Part shown: in pieces, positions 10,144 to 20,637 of the stretch
Layout of the letters: each line of letters opens with the position of its first letter
How positions within the stretch are numbered: the first letter of the stretch is position 1
NCBI GenBank assembly: GCA_020310875.1
Contig: CM035432.1
Location: 94,818,467-94,882,466 of the forward strand
Reading direction: 5' to 3'
From: Ceratopteris richardii
Taxonomy: Eukaryota; Streptophyta; Polypodiopsida; Polypodiales; Pteridaceae
DNA length: 64,000 nucleotides
Notes under the pieces: model-generated
What the model was told of the DNA's origin: nothing
Databases searched by the model: none
What the model saw: only the letters and a program-made list of their open reading frames with translations
Translations under genes and position numbers: made by a program

Positions 10144-11044
10144 AATTTCATTCATCCATCCAGTGATCGATATACGAGGTCTTTGGACTATCTTCTCTTT
10201 GGTCTTCCACCTATATCACCAAGTATCTCCATGAGATGAGAATACCCTAGTAAAAAACCTCACCACATCCCTCAATGTTTGTTTAATTCAAGGTTTTTGG
10301 TAGGGTAAATGTAACCTGACAAGGTGTGTTGAGTTGTTCAAATTAAGGATCCACAATCGCATACATTCATCTAACAGTGTGTGAGTAGTGTCCATTCAAG
10401 GACCCACAAGAGTGTACATATGTCCTGCACTCAAAATGAAAAACTGAAATCAAATGTATACTTGAGAGAGAATCCCCACACTTTTATGTCAAATTTCAAA
10501 AAAACCAGTGAGATTCGCGTGCAAATGGGGCAGCATACTAGATAAGAGTCATCCATTGAGGCAGTTCATAAACTATTTTTTAGTCCCCAACACTTCTTGC
10601 CATAGACTCTTAGGCTATCATCAACAAATTGGCAACTAAGATGATGATAAGCATTTGTAGCTAACGAATCATCAATTGAACTTGCGATGGCCATAGCCGA
10701 TCTCACACCAATTTACGAATTGCATTCAATCAAATGCAGAGATACAATTGCACATTAAAAATTACATGGGCAACATTGAGATGGTGGAGCTTTTGATGGG
10801 TCACTAGACTCTATACCACGTTATTTCAAGAATTCTTCACTCTTTTCGCCATGTCTGCTTTTCTACATCCTGATCATTACTACTCCGTGTCAATGCCGAT
10901 GCTCTTCTTCCAATATGCAACAAGATCAATTCTCAAAACTTTCGAGAATCGATGCAGCCTTGACGACAGTGACTCAGTGAGTGCCCCTTGATCCCTGGAT
11001 TGAACTCGTAAAGCCATCACCGCACTCTTCCTTAATGTTGTCAT
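10144..11044. other. Leader region of Copia A, no gene seen
   Basis: An unusually long stretch between the PBS and recognisable gag. It may include a degenerate gag N-terminus; I see no clear domain or repeat. Confidence 0.4.
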
Positions 11045-11056
11045 GCTCTGATACCA
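11045..11056 (-). other. Copia A primer-binding site (initiator Met tRNA)
   Basis: The minus strand reads TGGTATCAGAGC, the standard plant Copia PBS complementary to the 3' end of initiator tRNA-Met. Three bases separate it from the LTR edge ...GTATCAACA at 11060. Confidence 0.85.
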
Positions 11057-11169
11057 CTCTGTTGATACTATGCAACTATGGTGCTATCACCTACATAGAG
11101 ATGAATGAGAGAGAGAGAGATTCGGATAATGTCAATGGGATCAAGCATGAGCTACATGCACAATAAATT

Positions 11170-11984
11170 TCAATATACCTAGTTAATTTTAGCTTTTTAC
11201 AATAATCAATGCCACATCATCAACTTTAACACAAATTTTGATGTTATCCACTTCTAGAGATTGGTGGCAAACCATGAAACGAAGGATTGAATTTTGTAAC
11301 ACATATTTAGGCAGGGGCTCATCTTATCACCTATGGACTGAATACTTCAATTGCTTTTCATGATGTTAATCAAGCTCTGGTGTGCCTTAAATTTGTCTCC
11401 CATTCAATCAAGGTATCTTTAGAGATGATTTCCAAGAAAGCACATGAAGTAGGTTAGCAATCTATAACTGATATCTATCTCACCAACAATTGATCTCACA
11501 TAAGTTTGACATAGGGGCACCATATTCGGAAGGTTAGCTCTAACATTAATCAATCTTCAAGATGCTCAACTACATTTATAAACTAGAAGCTCACTATTTG
11601 TGGTTCTGCCAAGTACAGAGGAAGAGAGCTACTTTTGATACTCTTATGGTTGATTGCACTCTTCTTCTGCGAAGGTGCTTGAAGAATCAAGCTGCCAAAG
11701 CTCTGCAATTGTTGAAAGATGCTCCGATGTACCTAATTTCTGTGAAAACTACTACGTCTTATAGATGCAAAAAAACTCTTTTGCCTTGGTATGCAAATTA
11801 TGGGCTTCCTTTGACTCTCAAAGTTCTCTCTAGCTAACGTTTGCCATGCCTCTTTCCTACTACCTTCAAGGCTTTGCAATCTTCCATCTTCTTCATATTT
11901 TTTTTTGCATCTTCTTAAACTTGTTGAAAATTTACGACCACACGATTTTTTTGTGCTGAGCCATAAAGCTATCTCATTAAAACA
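11170..11984. other. Stretch without recognised gene
   Basis: Contains several 60-110-codon open frames but no domain that I recognise. The left part may belong to the Copia A LTR; the right part leads into a LINE 3' fragment. Confidence 0.4.
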
Positions 11985-12300
11985 TCTTTGCCGTAAGTGG
12001 TTGATTGAGAAATCACTGTTTCTCCTTGGTAAAAGAATCTCCAACTGTAAGAAATCCCCTCCCCCCCTTTCAGGCATCATAAAGTGCTCCTTCTGATCAA
12101 CAACAAGCTTAAACCCAAGCGAACCCCATGGTTGATTACCCTTCTTTGTAATGCCATCTAAGCTCTGTAAGTCCTACTCTGCTTTGTGGGATTTGGGGGG
12201 TCCCATGGGCACTAGTCCCCTTCACTTGTGCCTTTCCTTTCCTTTTATTTAATACAAGTTTGGGAGAGTAGGCTAAGGCCGAACTTCCTTTATTACATCT
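11985..12300 (+). mobile_element. LINE 3'-end fragment, plus orientation
   Basis: The plus strand around 12028-12060 encodes LLGKRISNCKKSPP, shared with the minus-strand LINE at about 15320. The terminal part (GGGAGAGTAGGC near 12262, then GCCGAACTTCCT) matches the last bases of that LINE. It is an older, opposite-orientation copy of the same LINE family and lies immediately left of Copia C. Confidence 0.7.
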
Positions 12301-12389
12301 GAACATCTTTTTGTCTAGATACAATGATCCAAATATGACATATCAAATGAGGCATGAAAATTAGCCTTAAAATCAGAAATATGCTTCTA

Positions 12390-13144
12390 ATTACGACTAG
12401 TGAGAAACATGTCATCAACATAGATAACAATGATCATAATCACATCGTTTACATGCTTAACGTATAAGGTGCTCTGAGTTGGACTATTCTGAAAATCATG
12501 TGCAATCAAGTAGGCATGTATCTTTTCATACAAGTACGTGGTGCTGGTTTCAAACGATATAATGCCTTTCTCAGCCTACACACTTTGTTTTCATGCCCTT
12601 TCCACACAAAACCACAGGGCTGAAAAACATAAACTTCTTCATGCAACTCACCATTCAAAAATGCAATTTAAATGTCCAACTGATGTACATTCCAACCATG
12701 ATGAGCTGAAAGTGCACATATGCTATGAACAATAGTCATTCGGCATGTAGGTGCAAAGGTCTCATCAAAATCAATGCCTCATTCTTCAGCATAACCTTTT
12801 GCAACAAGCCTAGCCTTATACATGTCAACTCTTCCATTAGATTTAAGCTTCAAGTTGTATACCCACTTAGTGGCAATGGATTTCTTGCTAGGAGGAAAGT
12901 CACATAAAGACTAGGTACCATTTTCCATAATAGCATCATATTCTGATTGCATAGTAGCCATCCAAGTTTCAAAATTTTGTGCTTCATCAAACCAAACAGG
13001 TTCATTCTCATCACAAATACTAGAGGCATCAATGGAATAGCAATCTGATGCAAAAGAAGCACTATGAGAGCCTAAAAAAGTATAATATGATGGAGCTACA
13101 TCTAATTTGCTATCTTGCAAAGTCAAAACGAGCAATTTGGGCAT
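12390..13144 (-). pseudogene. Copia C reverse transcriptase
   Basis: The domain opens with FETWMATMQSEYDAIMENGT, typical of the Copia RT entry. After several frame changes the catalytic strand reads IVIYVDDMFLTSRN (12449-12403), keeping the YVDD signature that the related Copia B has lost. It is truncated shortly afterwards. Confidence 0.7.
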
Positions 13145-13416
13145 ACTTTTTGTCTCCTCTATATCAGTTCTCTCATCAATAAGTGCATCATGTAAATCTG
13201 CATCAGAAATGGAATGATCTACATCATCATGTGAGACCTATAAAGTCTGAGAAATTGCCTCATTTGGTCCAGTACTAGATTGTCCACCTATCAAAAGAGG
13301 TAGCAAAGTATCATACACATCGTTGGAGCTAACTGATGTCTCCTTTGTACATGAAAGTAATAGCTGAATAGTATCCTCCACAAAACAACACCAAGGCTAA
13401 CCAAAATGTGTTTAGT

Positions 13417-13770
13417 CTATGGATGATACAAATGACCGCCTTTGCTTTTAGAACTATACCCAACAAAAATGCATTTCACTCCTTTATCATCCAATTTCCT
13501 ACATTTTTGTTCAAGTACTAATGCATATGCCAAAAAACCAAAGACACATAGGTGAGAAATAGATGGCTTGTGACCATGCAAAACCTCATATGGATTGATA
13601 GAATGCAATGCTTTAGTGGGACACCTATTACACATATATGTTGCACACATAATAGCCTCAAGCCAGAAACTATGTGGTAAAGCCTCACTCTTGACCATAC
13701 ACCTCACCATCTCCATGAGTGACATGTTCTTCCTTTGAGAAAATCCATTATGTTGAGGTGTATATGGCAC
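13417..13770 (-). pseudogene. Copia C integrase catalytic C-terminal half
   Basis: PYTPQHNGFSQRKNMSLMEM holds the third catalytic region, but the usual E of NGVAERKN is replaced (GFSQRKN). ALPHSFWLEAIMCATYMCNR and YSSKSKGGHLYHP follow. Loss of the catalytic Glu argues for inactivity. Confidence 0.75.
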
Positions 13771-13978
13771 TGTACACTAATTTTTTATCCCATGTTCAGA
13801 CAAAAATGCATTAAAATGAAAAGATATATATTCCTCCCTTGATTAGAATAGAGGGTGCCCATTTTACATAATGACAATTTTTCAGCCAAAACCAAAAACT
13901 ATTTGAAGCACATAAACACTCCAGACTTTGATTTCAATGGACATACCCATGCATGCCTCCAAAAATCATCAATGAAAG

Positions 13979-14677
13979 TCATGAAGTAAAGGTAGTTTCC
14001 AAAAGAAGTTGTTTGCATAGAACTATAAACATCACTATGAACAAGCTACAATTTTTTACTAGCTCATATAGAACCATCTTTTGGGAATGAGGAATGCTAC
14101 ATTTTGCCCAAAATACAAGCCCTTCACAGACATGTTTACCAGGAGCCTCAAGTTTGGGCAGAGAGGACACCATTTCAGATTTTTGCGGACATAGCAAACT
14201 AGCGAAATTCAGATCATCAAAGCATGCATGAGAAAGCTTTGCATCTGACATAGCTTGAGAATCTTGAACTGCACATGTTGAATCATTCATAGATTTTGCA
14301 TAATCTATGAGCTTGTACAACCCATGAAATAAAATGCAAGAAGTAATAATGATATCACCATTTGACAAATCATGAACTATACATCTGTCATTAATAAATT
14401 TCACAACCAAGCCAATCTTGGTTAATGTTGGAACTGATACCATATTATTTTTTATCTGTGGCACAAATAAAGCATTAAAAAATGTAAAAGAACTACCATC
14501 AACAATAGTTAAAATGATCTTATCAACTCCCGTGACACGATAAGAGGAGTTGTTGGCACATGTGATAGTATTCCTTGTAGGGGCAGGCTCAACTAAAGTG
14601 AAGAAACTATGTTGTGAGGTAATATGTTTGGTTGTCCCACTATCAAAGTACCAAACATCTGAGTCTACTTCAGACAT
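13979..14677 (-). pseudogene. Copia C protease and gag-pre-integrase
   Basis: It begins DSDVWYFDSGTTKHITSQ, an intact-looking retropepsin DSG motif, and continues with FVPQIKNNMVSVPTLTKIGL and AKLSHACFDDLNFASLLC. In that last segment the expected LWHARFGHLNF of the HHCC zinc site is damaged. The homologous frame in Copia B has TAG in place of the Trp codon before YFDSG. Confidence 0.75.
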
Positions 14678-14737
14678 ACAATATTCATGAGAAGATGGAT
14701 CATCTTTTAAAACAGTAGTAAATGCCCATTCTTCATT

Positions 14738-15022
14738 CTACACAAGATTAGCAGACTCTGTTTTGGGTGTAGAAGCCTCTACAACAACCATTCTAGCCTC
14801 TTGCTTCTTTGCCTCTTTTGCGTCCAATTTTGGACAACTCTTTATGACATGATCATTTCCTTTACAATATTTGCAAAACAATTTTTTCTTTTCTGTTTTC
14901 TTCTCGTCTCTGTCATCCTTCTTGGATTGTACAAAACTATAAATTTTTTTCTTACTAATAGATGAGCTCCATTTATAGTTTCCCTTTTTACTAGCTAGGA
15001 AAGCTTGATCTACAACATGCAT
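14738..15022 (-). pseudogene. Copia C gag C-terminus with CCHC zinc knuckle
   Basis: LFCKYCKGNDHVIKSCPK is a complete CX2CX4HX4C knuckle, flanked by lysine-rich sequence. The open frame begins at MHVVDQAFLAS only because the LINE inserted just upstream; the rest of gag continues at 22208-22856. Confidence 0.8.
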
Positions 15023-15036
15023 AATGAACCTATTCT
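15021..15036. repeat. LINE target-site duplication, left copy
   Basis: ATAATGAACCTATTCT here matches ATAATGGACCTATTCT at 22194-22209 with one mismatch. Joining the two flanks restores a continuous Copia gag relative to Copia B. Confidence 0.9.
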
Positions 15037-15297
15037 TTTTTTTTTTTAAAGAGGAAGTTCGGCATTCGCCTACTCTCCCACACTTTCATTAAAATAAAAG
15101 AAAATAAAAGTATAGATGCACGAGCCTAGCACCCATGGGACCCCCTTCCCACAAATTAGGGGTAGAACATACAACACTGGAGGGTTTTACAAAGGAGGTT
15201 GATAACCGCTTCATCCCCCTCATGTGGAGCCCACTTGGCTTTAATCTTGTTGTTCTTGAGGAAAAACACTCTATGGTGCCTAAAAGGTGGGGACTTC

Positions 15298-15690
15298 TTA
15301 CAATTGGATATTCTTTTGCCCAGAAGGCAGAGAGACATCTCGATAGAGCATTCTTTGGAAGGGTTTCCAAAATTGGAAGCGCATATCTCTCTCTCTCCAA
15401 ATCTTCCAAAGGGTATCACATCTTATAGCATTCCACAATGAAGAGGAGCAACCAATTGCCTTGCCCAAAAGTACTTGATTCCAATCGATTTGTTCTTGAC
15501 GCAACAAGATTTTTTCAAGAATCCGACTGATCGAGATGGATTTGGGACATGAGAAGAAAATGTGACCCAAATCCTCAACTTTACTATGGCATCTCTTACA
15601 CCATGGTGGAGCCCCAAAAACTTTGCTAGCCTTTATATTGGTCCAAATTCGTCGGTGGAAGATTTTCCACATAAGCATCAATTTTTTCAT
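15298..15690 (-). pseudogene. LINE RT zinc-binding domain (zf-RVT)
   Basis: WKIFHRRIWTNIKASKVFG is followed by CKRCHSKVEDLGHIFFSCPK, the Cys/His cluster found after plant LINE reverse transcriptases, and then by LWNAIRCDTLWKIWRERDMR. The frame stops at 15298; homology with the fragment at 11985-12300 begins near the stop. Confidence 0.85.
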
Positions 15691-15779
15691 CTCAATGAGG
15701 GGGTTCTAGAGAGACATGAACTTCAAATCCAACACAAACCCATCCAAGTAAGACACCACTTCTTATTAAGTGTGATATG

Positions 15780-16610
15780 ATAGTCCAAATTCTCCTTGAC
15801 TCTAGGAATTTGTTTCAAGCTATTGCGTGTGTGCCATTTGAGACCTTCATGGTGGGGAATGTCTTGACCGATGAGGAGGCGGGCTTTTAGTGTTCCCAGG
15901 TGATGCATCTACTTTGCAAAAGCATCCATTGTTTGAAGCTCACTCCAATTTTTGGATCGATATCCTCAAATCTAATCCATTGGCAAGTTTCTTGATTCCA
16001 CAAGTGTTTCCAATATCGAAAACCCTTGTTCCAAAGCTGTTTAGCTTTTTGAAGGTTCCAGGACTCCACCCTCTAATTCTCTTGATGGGGAACCAAATCG
16101 AATCACTGTGTCTAATACATGTCACCCATTTCTAGTCTTCACTAATTCCGACGAACTGTTTGACCTTGTTCCAGCTCTTCCATAGAGAGCAAACTAGACT
16201 CCAGCCTTTAGGAGGCATCAAAACTGGGGAGAATTGAAAGGTGAGAAGGCGCCAACCCAAGAGGGCCCACGAGTGTAAGAGAACTTTTGTTCCTAAAGTG
16301 GAGCATGGCCCAAGAGGCCTCACTGTTACACCAAGCTTTGATAAGCCATTTAGTTGCCAACTTATTTGCCATGCCCTAAATGTCCATAATGCCCAGATTC
16401 TCCATGCTTCTTTTGCTTAATACAAGTAGTCCATTTAATTTTGTGGACACCACTTCTATTGGGGTCACCCATCCAGAGAAAGTTTTTGTAGATTCTTTCC
16501 AATTCGATAATCTCTTGATCCTTCGGTCTCCAACAAGAGAGAAAGGAAATAGTCGATGAGATAAGGAAGGTATTAATTACCATGGTGTGCCCTGCTAGGT
16601 TGATCTGCAT
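15780..16610 (-). pseudogene. LINE region between RT and zinc-binding domain
   Basis: 16610-16362 reads LAGHTMVINTFLISSTISFL and ELERIYKNFLWMGDPN, the conserved LAGR...LI...VLS and FLWGG segments after LINE RT palm/thumb. Further minus-strand frames 16323-15887 (for example KQLWNKGFRYWKHLWN) continue it with frameshifts. Confidence 0.8.
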
Positions 16611-16676
16611 ATCTTTCTAGTATGCAAGCTTGTTATCGAGCTTAGAGAGGACCCAATTGCATTGTTGGTCCATCAA

Positions 16677-16681
16677 AATGC
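16677..16681. repeat. Copia B target-site duplication, left
   Basis: AATGC directly abuts the TG of the 5' LTR and is repeated at 20638-20642 directly after the CA of the 3' LTR. Confidence 0.9.
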
Positions 16682-16911
16682 TGTTGATATATTTAGGTAG
16701 TGATGTCTGTGAGCACACTAGGACGGCCGGGGCACTTTTTTCCCTCTTTAGGAGGTTTTTTTCCCTTGGCTTGTATATACGCCTATTGCCCTAATGGGCT
16801 ACTTATCTTTGTACATTCTCTAGTAATACATTCAGTATTGTGTGTTGTGCTCCAAGCTTCTTCTTCTTCCTTGTGCTGTTTGCGTGCTTCCGCAGAAGTC
16901 TAACTCCAACA
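16682..16911 (+). repeat. Copia B 5' LTR (230 bp)
   Basis: Runs from TGTTGATATATTTAGG to TCTAACTCCAACA. A TATA-like TTGTATATACGCC lies at 16771-16783. It differs from the 3' LTR at about ten sites, half of them clustered near 16876-16892. Confidence 0.95.
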
Positions 16912-16913
16912 AT

Positions 16914-16925
16914 TGGTATCAGGGC
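16914..16925 (+). other. Copia B primer-binding site
   Basis: TGGTATCAGGGC, two bases after the LTR end, is complementary to initiator tRNA-Met apart from one base relative to the usual TGGTATCAGAGC. Confidence 0.85.
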
Positions 16926-17266
16926 AGGTCGTCGTTTCATCTAGGGTGCCGTCGAAACTCCTCCGTTTGCAGTCTCAGAATCGTACGAATTTTGGTGAGC
17001 ATACTCAGGGTGTTTCCGAGATCAAAACATCTTCGCTTTGTGGTGCCGAGATCGCGATCTGAGCTCGTTTCGGCCTCCGAACACACTATCATAGCGCTTA
17101 TGCAGGCTATTTTGTCTTTTTGTGGCAAAGGTATATACCAATTTCTGTTCGCCAGTTTAAGCGTCTCGAAGTCTGCTACAGGTCTAGCAAAACTCGTCTG
17201 GGTAATTTTGTTCAACTTTTTGAGATAGAGTCAATTTTTTGCATCAAGGTATTTTAGTCACCGGCC

Positions 17267-18346
17267 ATGGCTGAAAGTAGTGATGTATTCCGTATGTTGG
17301 CTATTGAGGATAAGTTGGATGGTACCAACTACCCATTATGGGCTTATATGATGCGACATGTATTGGTTGCAAAAGGATTGTGGAACATTGTGCAAGATGT
17401 TGAAAGACGTCCTGTTACACCTGTAACAACAGGTACTACGAATACATGTGCTGGAGCTGATGAAGATGGTGTCGAAGATGATATTGTGCAGATTCCTGTT
17501 CGTGCTTCTGTTTCTATTGCACCTACTGTAGAGCAGATTCGTTGGGATGGCAGAGATGCCCAGGCACATGCATTGATAGCTTTGTCTGTCAAATGTGCCA
17601 TTATTCCTCACATTCACTCTTGCAGAATAGCTAGGGATGCTTGGGATACACTTACCACATTGTACCAAGCTAGGAATGAGGCTCGTGTTGCTTACCTCCG
17701 AAAACAGTTGGAGAGTGAGCACACGAATGAAGGTGATTCTATGGATAGTTTCCTAATGAAGATCAAAGATTTGAAGGAACAATTGATTTCTGCTGATGAG
17801 GTTATACCAGATAGCTCACTTGTGCAGACTGTTCTGAATGGTCTTCCTGATTCATATCAGAGTTTTGCTTCTACTCTTCAGTTGATGATGAAAGGCAATC
17901 TGAATGCCTTATCATTTGAGGAGTTAGTTTCTATTCTATTGCAGGAAGATCAGTCGAGACAGAACAGGTCCATTATGCATGTTGCAGATCAAGCTTTCTT
18001 GGCTAGTCAGAAGGGCAAAGGAAAATGGAGCTCTTCTACTAGTAAGCAGAAATCTGCAAATGCTGCACATTCAAAGAACCAGGATAAAGATGAGAAGAAA
18101 TCAAAAAAGCAGAAATTGTTTTGCAAGTACTATAAAGGGAATGATCATATCATAAAGAACTGTCCAAAAGTGGCTGCAAAAGAGGCAAAGAAAAAGGAGG
18201 CTGGTATGTTTGTTGCAGAAGCCTCTACACCAAAAACAGAGTCTGTTAATCTTGTGCAGGAAGAAGAATGGGCGTTTACTATTGTTTGCAGTTTTGACCC
18301 ATCTTCTTATGAGCAGTGCATGTCTGCAGTGGACTCAGATGTTTAG
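17267..18346 (+). CDS. Copia B gag polyprotein (Copia capsid and zinc knuckle)
   Basis: 359 codons from ATG in CCATGG to TAG. It opens with the plant Copia gag signature IEDKLDGTNYPLWAYMMRHV and has the UBN2-type capsid core (DAWDTLTTLYQARNEARVAY, LVQTVLNGLPDSYQSF). It then has a basic linker and a zinc knuckle, LFCKYYKGNDHIIKNCPK, whose second Cys is Tyr; the homologous Copia C copy keeps CX2CX4HX4C. The stop replaces the Trp codon in DSDVWYFDSG, so protease is separated from gag by a single TGG to TAG change. The structural protein may form particles, but nucleic-acid binding by the knuckle is probably impaired. Confidence 0.85.
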   Translation: MAESSDVFRMLAIEDKLDGTNYPLWAYMMRHVLVAKGLWNIVQDVERRPVTPVTTGTTNTCAGADEDGVEDDIVQIPVRASVSIAPTVEQIRWDGRDAQAHALIALSVKCAIIPHIHSCRIARDAWDTLTTLYQARNEARVAYLRKQLESEHTNEGDSMDSFLMKIKDLKEQLISADEVIPDSSLVQTVLNGLPDSYQSFASTLQLMMKGNLNALSFEELVSILLQEDQSRQNRSIMHVADQAFLASQKGKGKWSSSTSKQKSANAAHSKNQDKDEKKSKKQKLFCKYYKGNDHIIKNCPKVAAKEAKKKEAGMFVAEASTPKTESVNLVQEEEWAFTIVCSFDPSSYEQCMSAVDSDV

Positions 18347-18956
18347 TACTTTGACAGTGGGGTGACCAAACATATTACCTCGTAGCAGTTTCTTCTCTTC
18401 ACTTGAGCTTGCCCCTACAGGGAATACTGTCACATGCGCCAACAACTCCTCTTATCCTGTTATGGGAGTTGGTAAGATCATTCTGACTACTGCTGATGGT
18501 AGTTCTTTCACCTTGTCAGATGCTTTATTTGTGCCAGGGATCAAGAAGAATCTGTTATGAGTTTTTGCATTAGCCAAGATTGGCTTGGTTCTGAAATTTG
18601 TTGATGACAGATGTACAATTCATGATCTGTTAAGTGGCGATGTTATTATTGCTTCTGGCATTTTATGTCGTGGGCTGTATAAGCTCATAGACTATGAAAG
18701 ATCTCTGAATGATTCGACATGTGCAGTTCATGGTTCTCAGGCTATGTCAGATGCAAAGCTTTGGCATGCACGCTTTGGTCATCTGAATTTTGCTAGTTTG
18801 CTATGCCTGCAGAAATCTGATATGGTGTCTTCTTTGCCCAAGCTTGAGGCACCTAGAAAACATGTATGTGAAGGCTGTATTTTGGGCAAAATGCAGCGTT
18901 CCTCCTTCAAAAGATGGTTGAGTTTGGGCTACGCAAAAATTGCAGCTTGTACATAG
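18347..18956 (+). pseudogene. Copia B protease remnant and integrase zinc-binding region
   Basis: Directly after the stop comes YFDSGVTKHIT (retropepsin DSG), then a frameshift near 18385. From 18585 the frame gives LWHARFGHLNFASLLC and HVCEGCILGKMQRSSF, a complete HHCC integrase zinc site. Another frameshift near 18925 moves to the integrase core frame. Confidence 0.8.
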
Positions 18957-19397
18957 TGATGTCTATGCTCCTATGCAGACACCTTCTTTTGGAAACTATC
19001 TTTACTTCGTGACCTTCATTGATGATTTTTCCAGGTATGCATGGGTATATCCATTGAAGGCAAAGTCCGAAGTGTTTTTGTGCTTCAAACAGTTTTTGGT
19101 TTTGGTTGAAAATCTGTCAGCATGTAAAATGGCCACCCTCTGTTCTGATCGAGGGGGGGAATATATGTCTTCTGATTTTAATGCATTTCTGGCTGAACAT
19201 GGGATAAAACACCAGTGTACAGTGCCGTATACACCTCAACAGAATGGAGTTGCTGAACGGAAGAATAGGTCACTCCTGGAGATGGCGAGGTGTATGGTCA
19301 AGAGTCAGGCTTTACCACATAGTTTCTGGCTTGAGGCTGTCATGTGTGCAGCATATGTACTTAACAAGTGTCCCACTAAAGTGTTGCAGTCTATCTC
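18940..19397 (+). pseudogene. Copia B integrase core
   Basis: All three catalytic positions remain: QLVHSDVYAPM (Asp1), ATLCSDRGGEYMSSDF (Asp2) and YTPQQNGVAERKNRSLLEM (Glu). FWLEAVMCAAYVLNKCPTK follows. After VLQSIS the sequence jumps to RT/RNase H connection sequence in another frame, so the C-terminal integrase domain and RT are missing. Confidence 0.85.
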
Positions 19398-20333
19398 GCT
19401 GGTCCTATTGAGAAGCATATTGCTGATTTTAAGGCTGATTTGCATGCCTCATTTGAGATGTCTAATTTGGGGCATTTGCATCACTATTTGGGCATTCAGT
19501 TTATGCAAGTTGATGATGGAATGGCTTTGTGTCAAACGAAATATATTGACACATTATTGCAGCGTTTTGGACTTGAAGACTGTAAGCCTATTGCTACTCC
19601 TATGGAGACAAGTTTACAATTGAGTCTTCATGATGCTGGAGATGCATTTGATTCTGTTCTCTATCACCAGGCTGCTGGATGCTTAATTTATTTATGCATT
19701 GCTCCGCCAGATATTCAGTTTGCTATCTCACAGATGAGCAGGTTTATGCATTGCCCAGGAGTCACACATTGGAAGGCGGTTAAGCGCATCTTTCGCTACT
19801 TGAGTGGTACTCGGCTACTTGGGTTGTTTTATCCCAAGGAGGGATCACTACCGCCAGATTTGCATGCTTTTTCTGACTCAGATTGGGTTGGTTGCTATGA
19901 CACTCGTGTGTCCACCAGTGGTTTTTGCTTCATGCTTGGTAGCTCATGTATATCTTGGTTGAGCAAGAAGCAGCCTACTGTGGCCACTTCCAGTTGTGAG
20001 GCTGAGTATAGGGCAGCTTTCACAGTGACTGTTGAGTGTGTGTGGCTCAGACGCCTTATGGCTGATTTGGGTGTTGGCCAGTCTTCTGCCACCACCATCT
20101 TCATTGATGGTCAGAGCACATTGGCAGTTGCGAGGAACCCTGTGTTCCATGCTCACACTAAGCACATTGAGGTGCATTATCACTATGTCAGGGAGAGGTT
20201 CTCTGCTGGGGAGATCAGCTTGGCATATGTGCCCACGCAGGAGAACATAGCAGACCTTCTCACGAAGGCTTTGCCTAGGGAGAAGTTTGAAGCTTTCCGC
20301 AAAGCTTTGGGCTTACTTCCTTTTGTGGAGTGA
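19398..20333 (+). pseudogene. Copia B RT C-terminal end and RNase H
   Basis: From 19398 the frame reads AGPIEKHIADFKADLHASF, the segment just after the missing YVDD. It runs open through MSNLGHLHHYLGIQFM, MSRFMHCPGVTHWKAVKRIF and the RNase H motifs DLHAFSDSDWVGC, TVATSSCEAEYRA and TIFIDGQSTLAVARNP, to KHIEVHYHYVRERF and the stop after LGLLPFVE. RNase H acidic residues are present. Without the polymerase core the element would need enzymes in trans. Confidence 0.85.
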
Positions 20334-20391
20334 TTTCCACATAGCTTGGCACTTCCTTATACATGAGTGCCAACTCCTTGTTCACCGCATC

Positions 20392-20407
20392 ACTCCCAGG
20401 GGGGATT
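20392..20407 (+). other. Copia B polypurine tract
   Basis: The purine run AGGGGGGATT directly precedes the TG of the 3' LTR, the expected position for plus-strand priming. Confidence 0.75.
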
Positions 20408-20637
20408 TGTTGATATATTTAGGTAGTGATGTGTGTGAACACACTAGGACAGCCGGGGCACTTTTCTCCCTCTTTAGGAGGTTTTTTTCCCTCGGCTTGT
20501 ATATACGCCTATTGCCCTAATGGGCTACTTATCTTTGTACATTCTCTAGTAATACATTCAGTATTGTGTGTTGTGCTCCAAGCTTCTTCTTCTTCCTTGT
20601 GTAGTTCGTGTGCTTCTGCAGAAGTCTAACTCCAACA
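20408..20637 (+). repeat. Copia B 3' LTR (230 bp)
   Basis: Same length and ends as the 5' LTR. Followed immediately by the duplicated AATGC at 20638-20642. Confidence 0.95.

Larger units (their letters stand above)
7916..11059 (-). mobile_element. Copia-type LTR retrotransposon remnant A
   Basis: Read on the minus strand, the order is PBS (11056-11045), leader, gag (about 9900-9547), protease (near 9200), gag-pre-integrase (9117-8788), integrase core (8714-8523) and integrase C-terminus (8299-7919). It stops abruptly near 7916, with no reverse transcriptase, RNase H or 3' LTR. The order PR-INT is the Copia order. Many frameshifts and stops mark it as old. The LTR 5' of the PBS starts at 11060 with TGTTGATACTATGC in plus orientation, but I cannot find its far end. 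Confidence 0.75.
12321..15036 (-). mobile_element. Copia element C, downstream half (gag end to RT)
   Basis: Minus-strand order: gag C-terminus with zinc knuckle (15022-14738), protease and gag-pre-integrase (14677-13979), integrase (about 13970-13417), reverse transcriptase start (13144-12911) and RT catalytic core (about 12450-12400). Similarity to Copia B then ends near 12321 at FHASFDM, with no RNase H or LTR. The upstream half lies at 22194-23185, separated by the LINE insertion. The sequence is much more diverged than Copia B. Confidence 0.8.
16682..20637 (+). mobile_element. Copia LTR retrotransposon B, RT-deleted but with both LTRs
   Basis: Two 230-bp LTRs differ at about ten positions (near 4%). 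A perfect 5-bp target duplication, an initiator-Met PBS and a purine-rich tract are all present. Internally it has gag, a stop-interrupted protease, integrase and RNase H. The segment between the integrase C-terminus and the RT/RNase H connection, including YVDD, has been lost near 19398. The relatively low LTR divergence makes it the youngest layer of the nest. Confidence 0.95.

Noticed and set aside
15135-15441. Plus-strand ORFs of 80-97 codons
   Set aside because: Antisense of the LINE zinc-binding domain end and 3' region. The apparent similarity with 12080-11733 (minus) reflects the oppositely oriented LINE fragment, also antisense.
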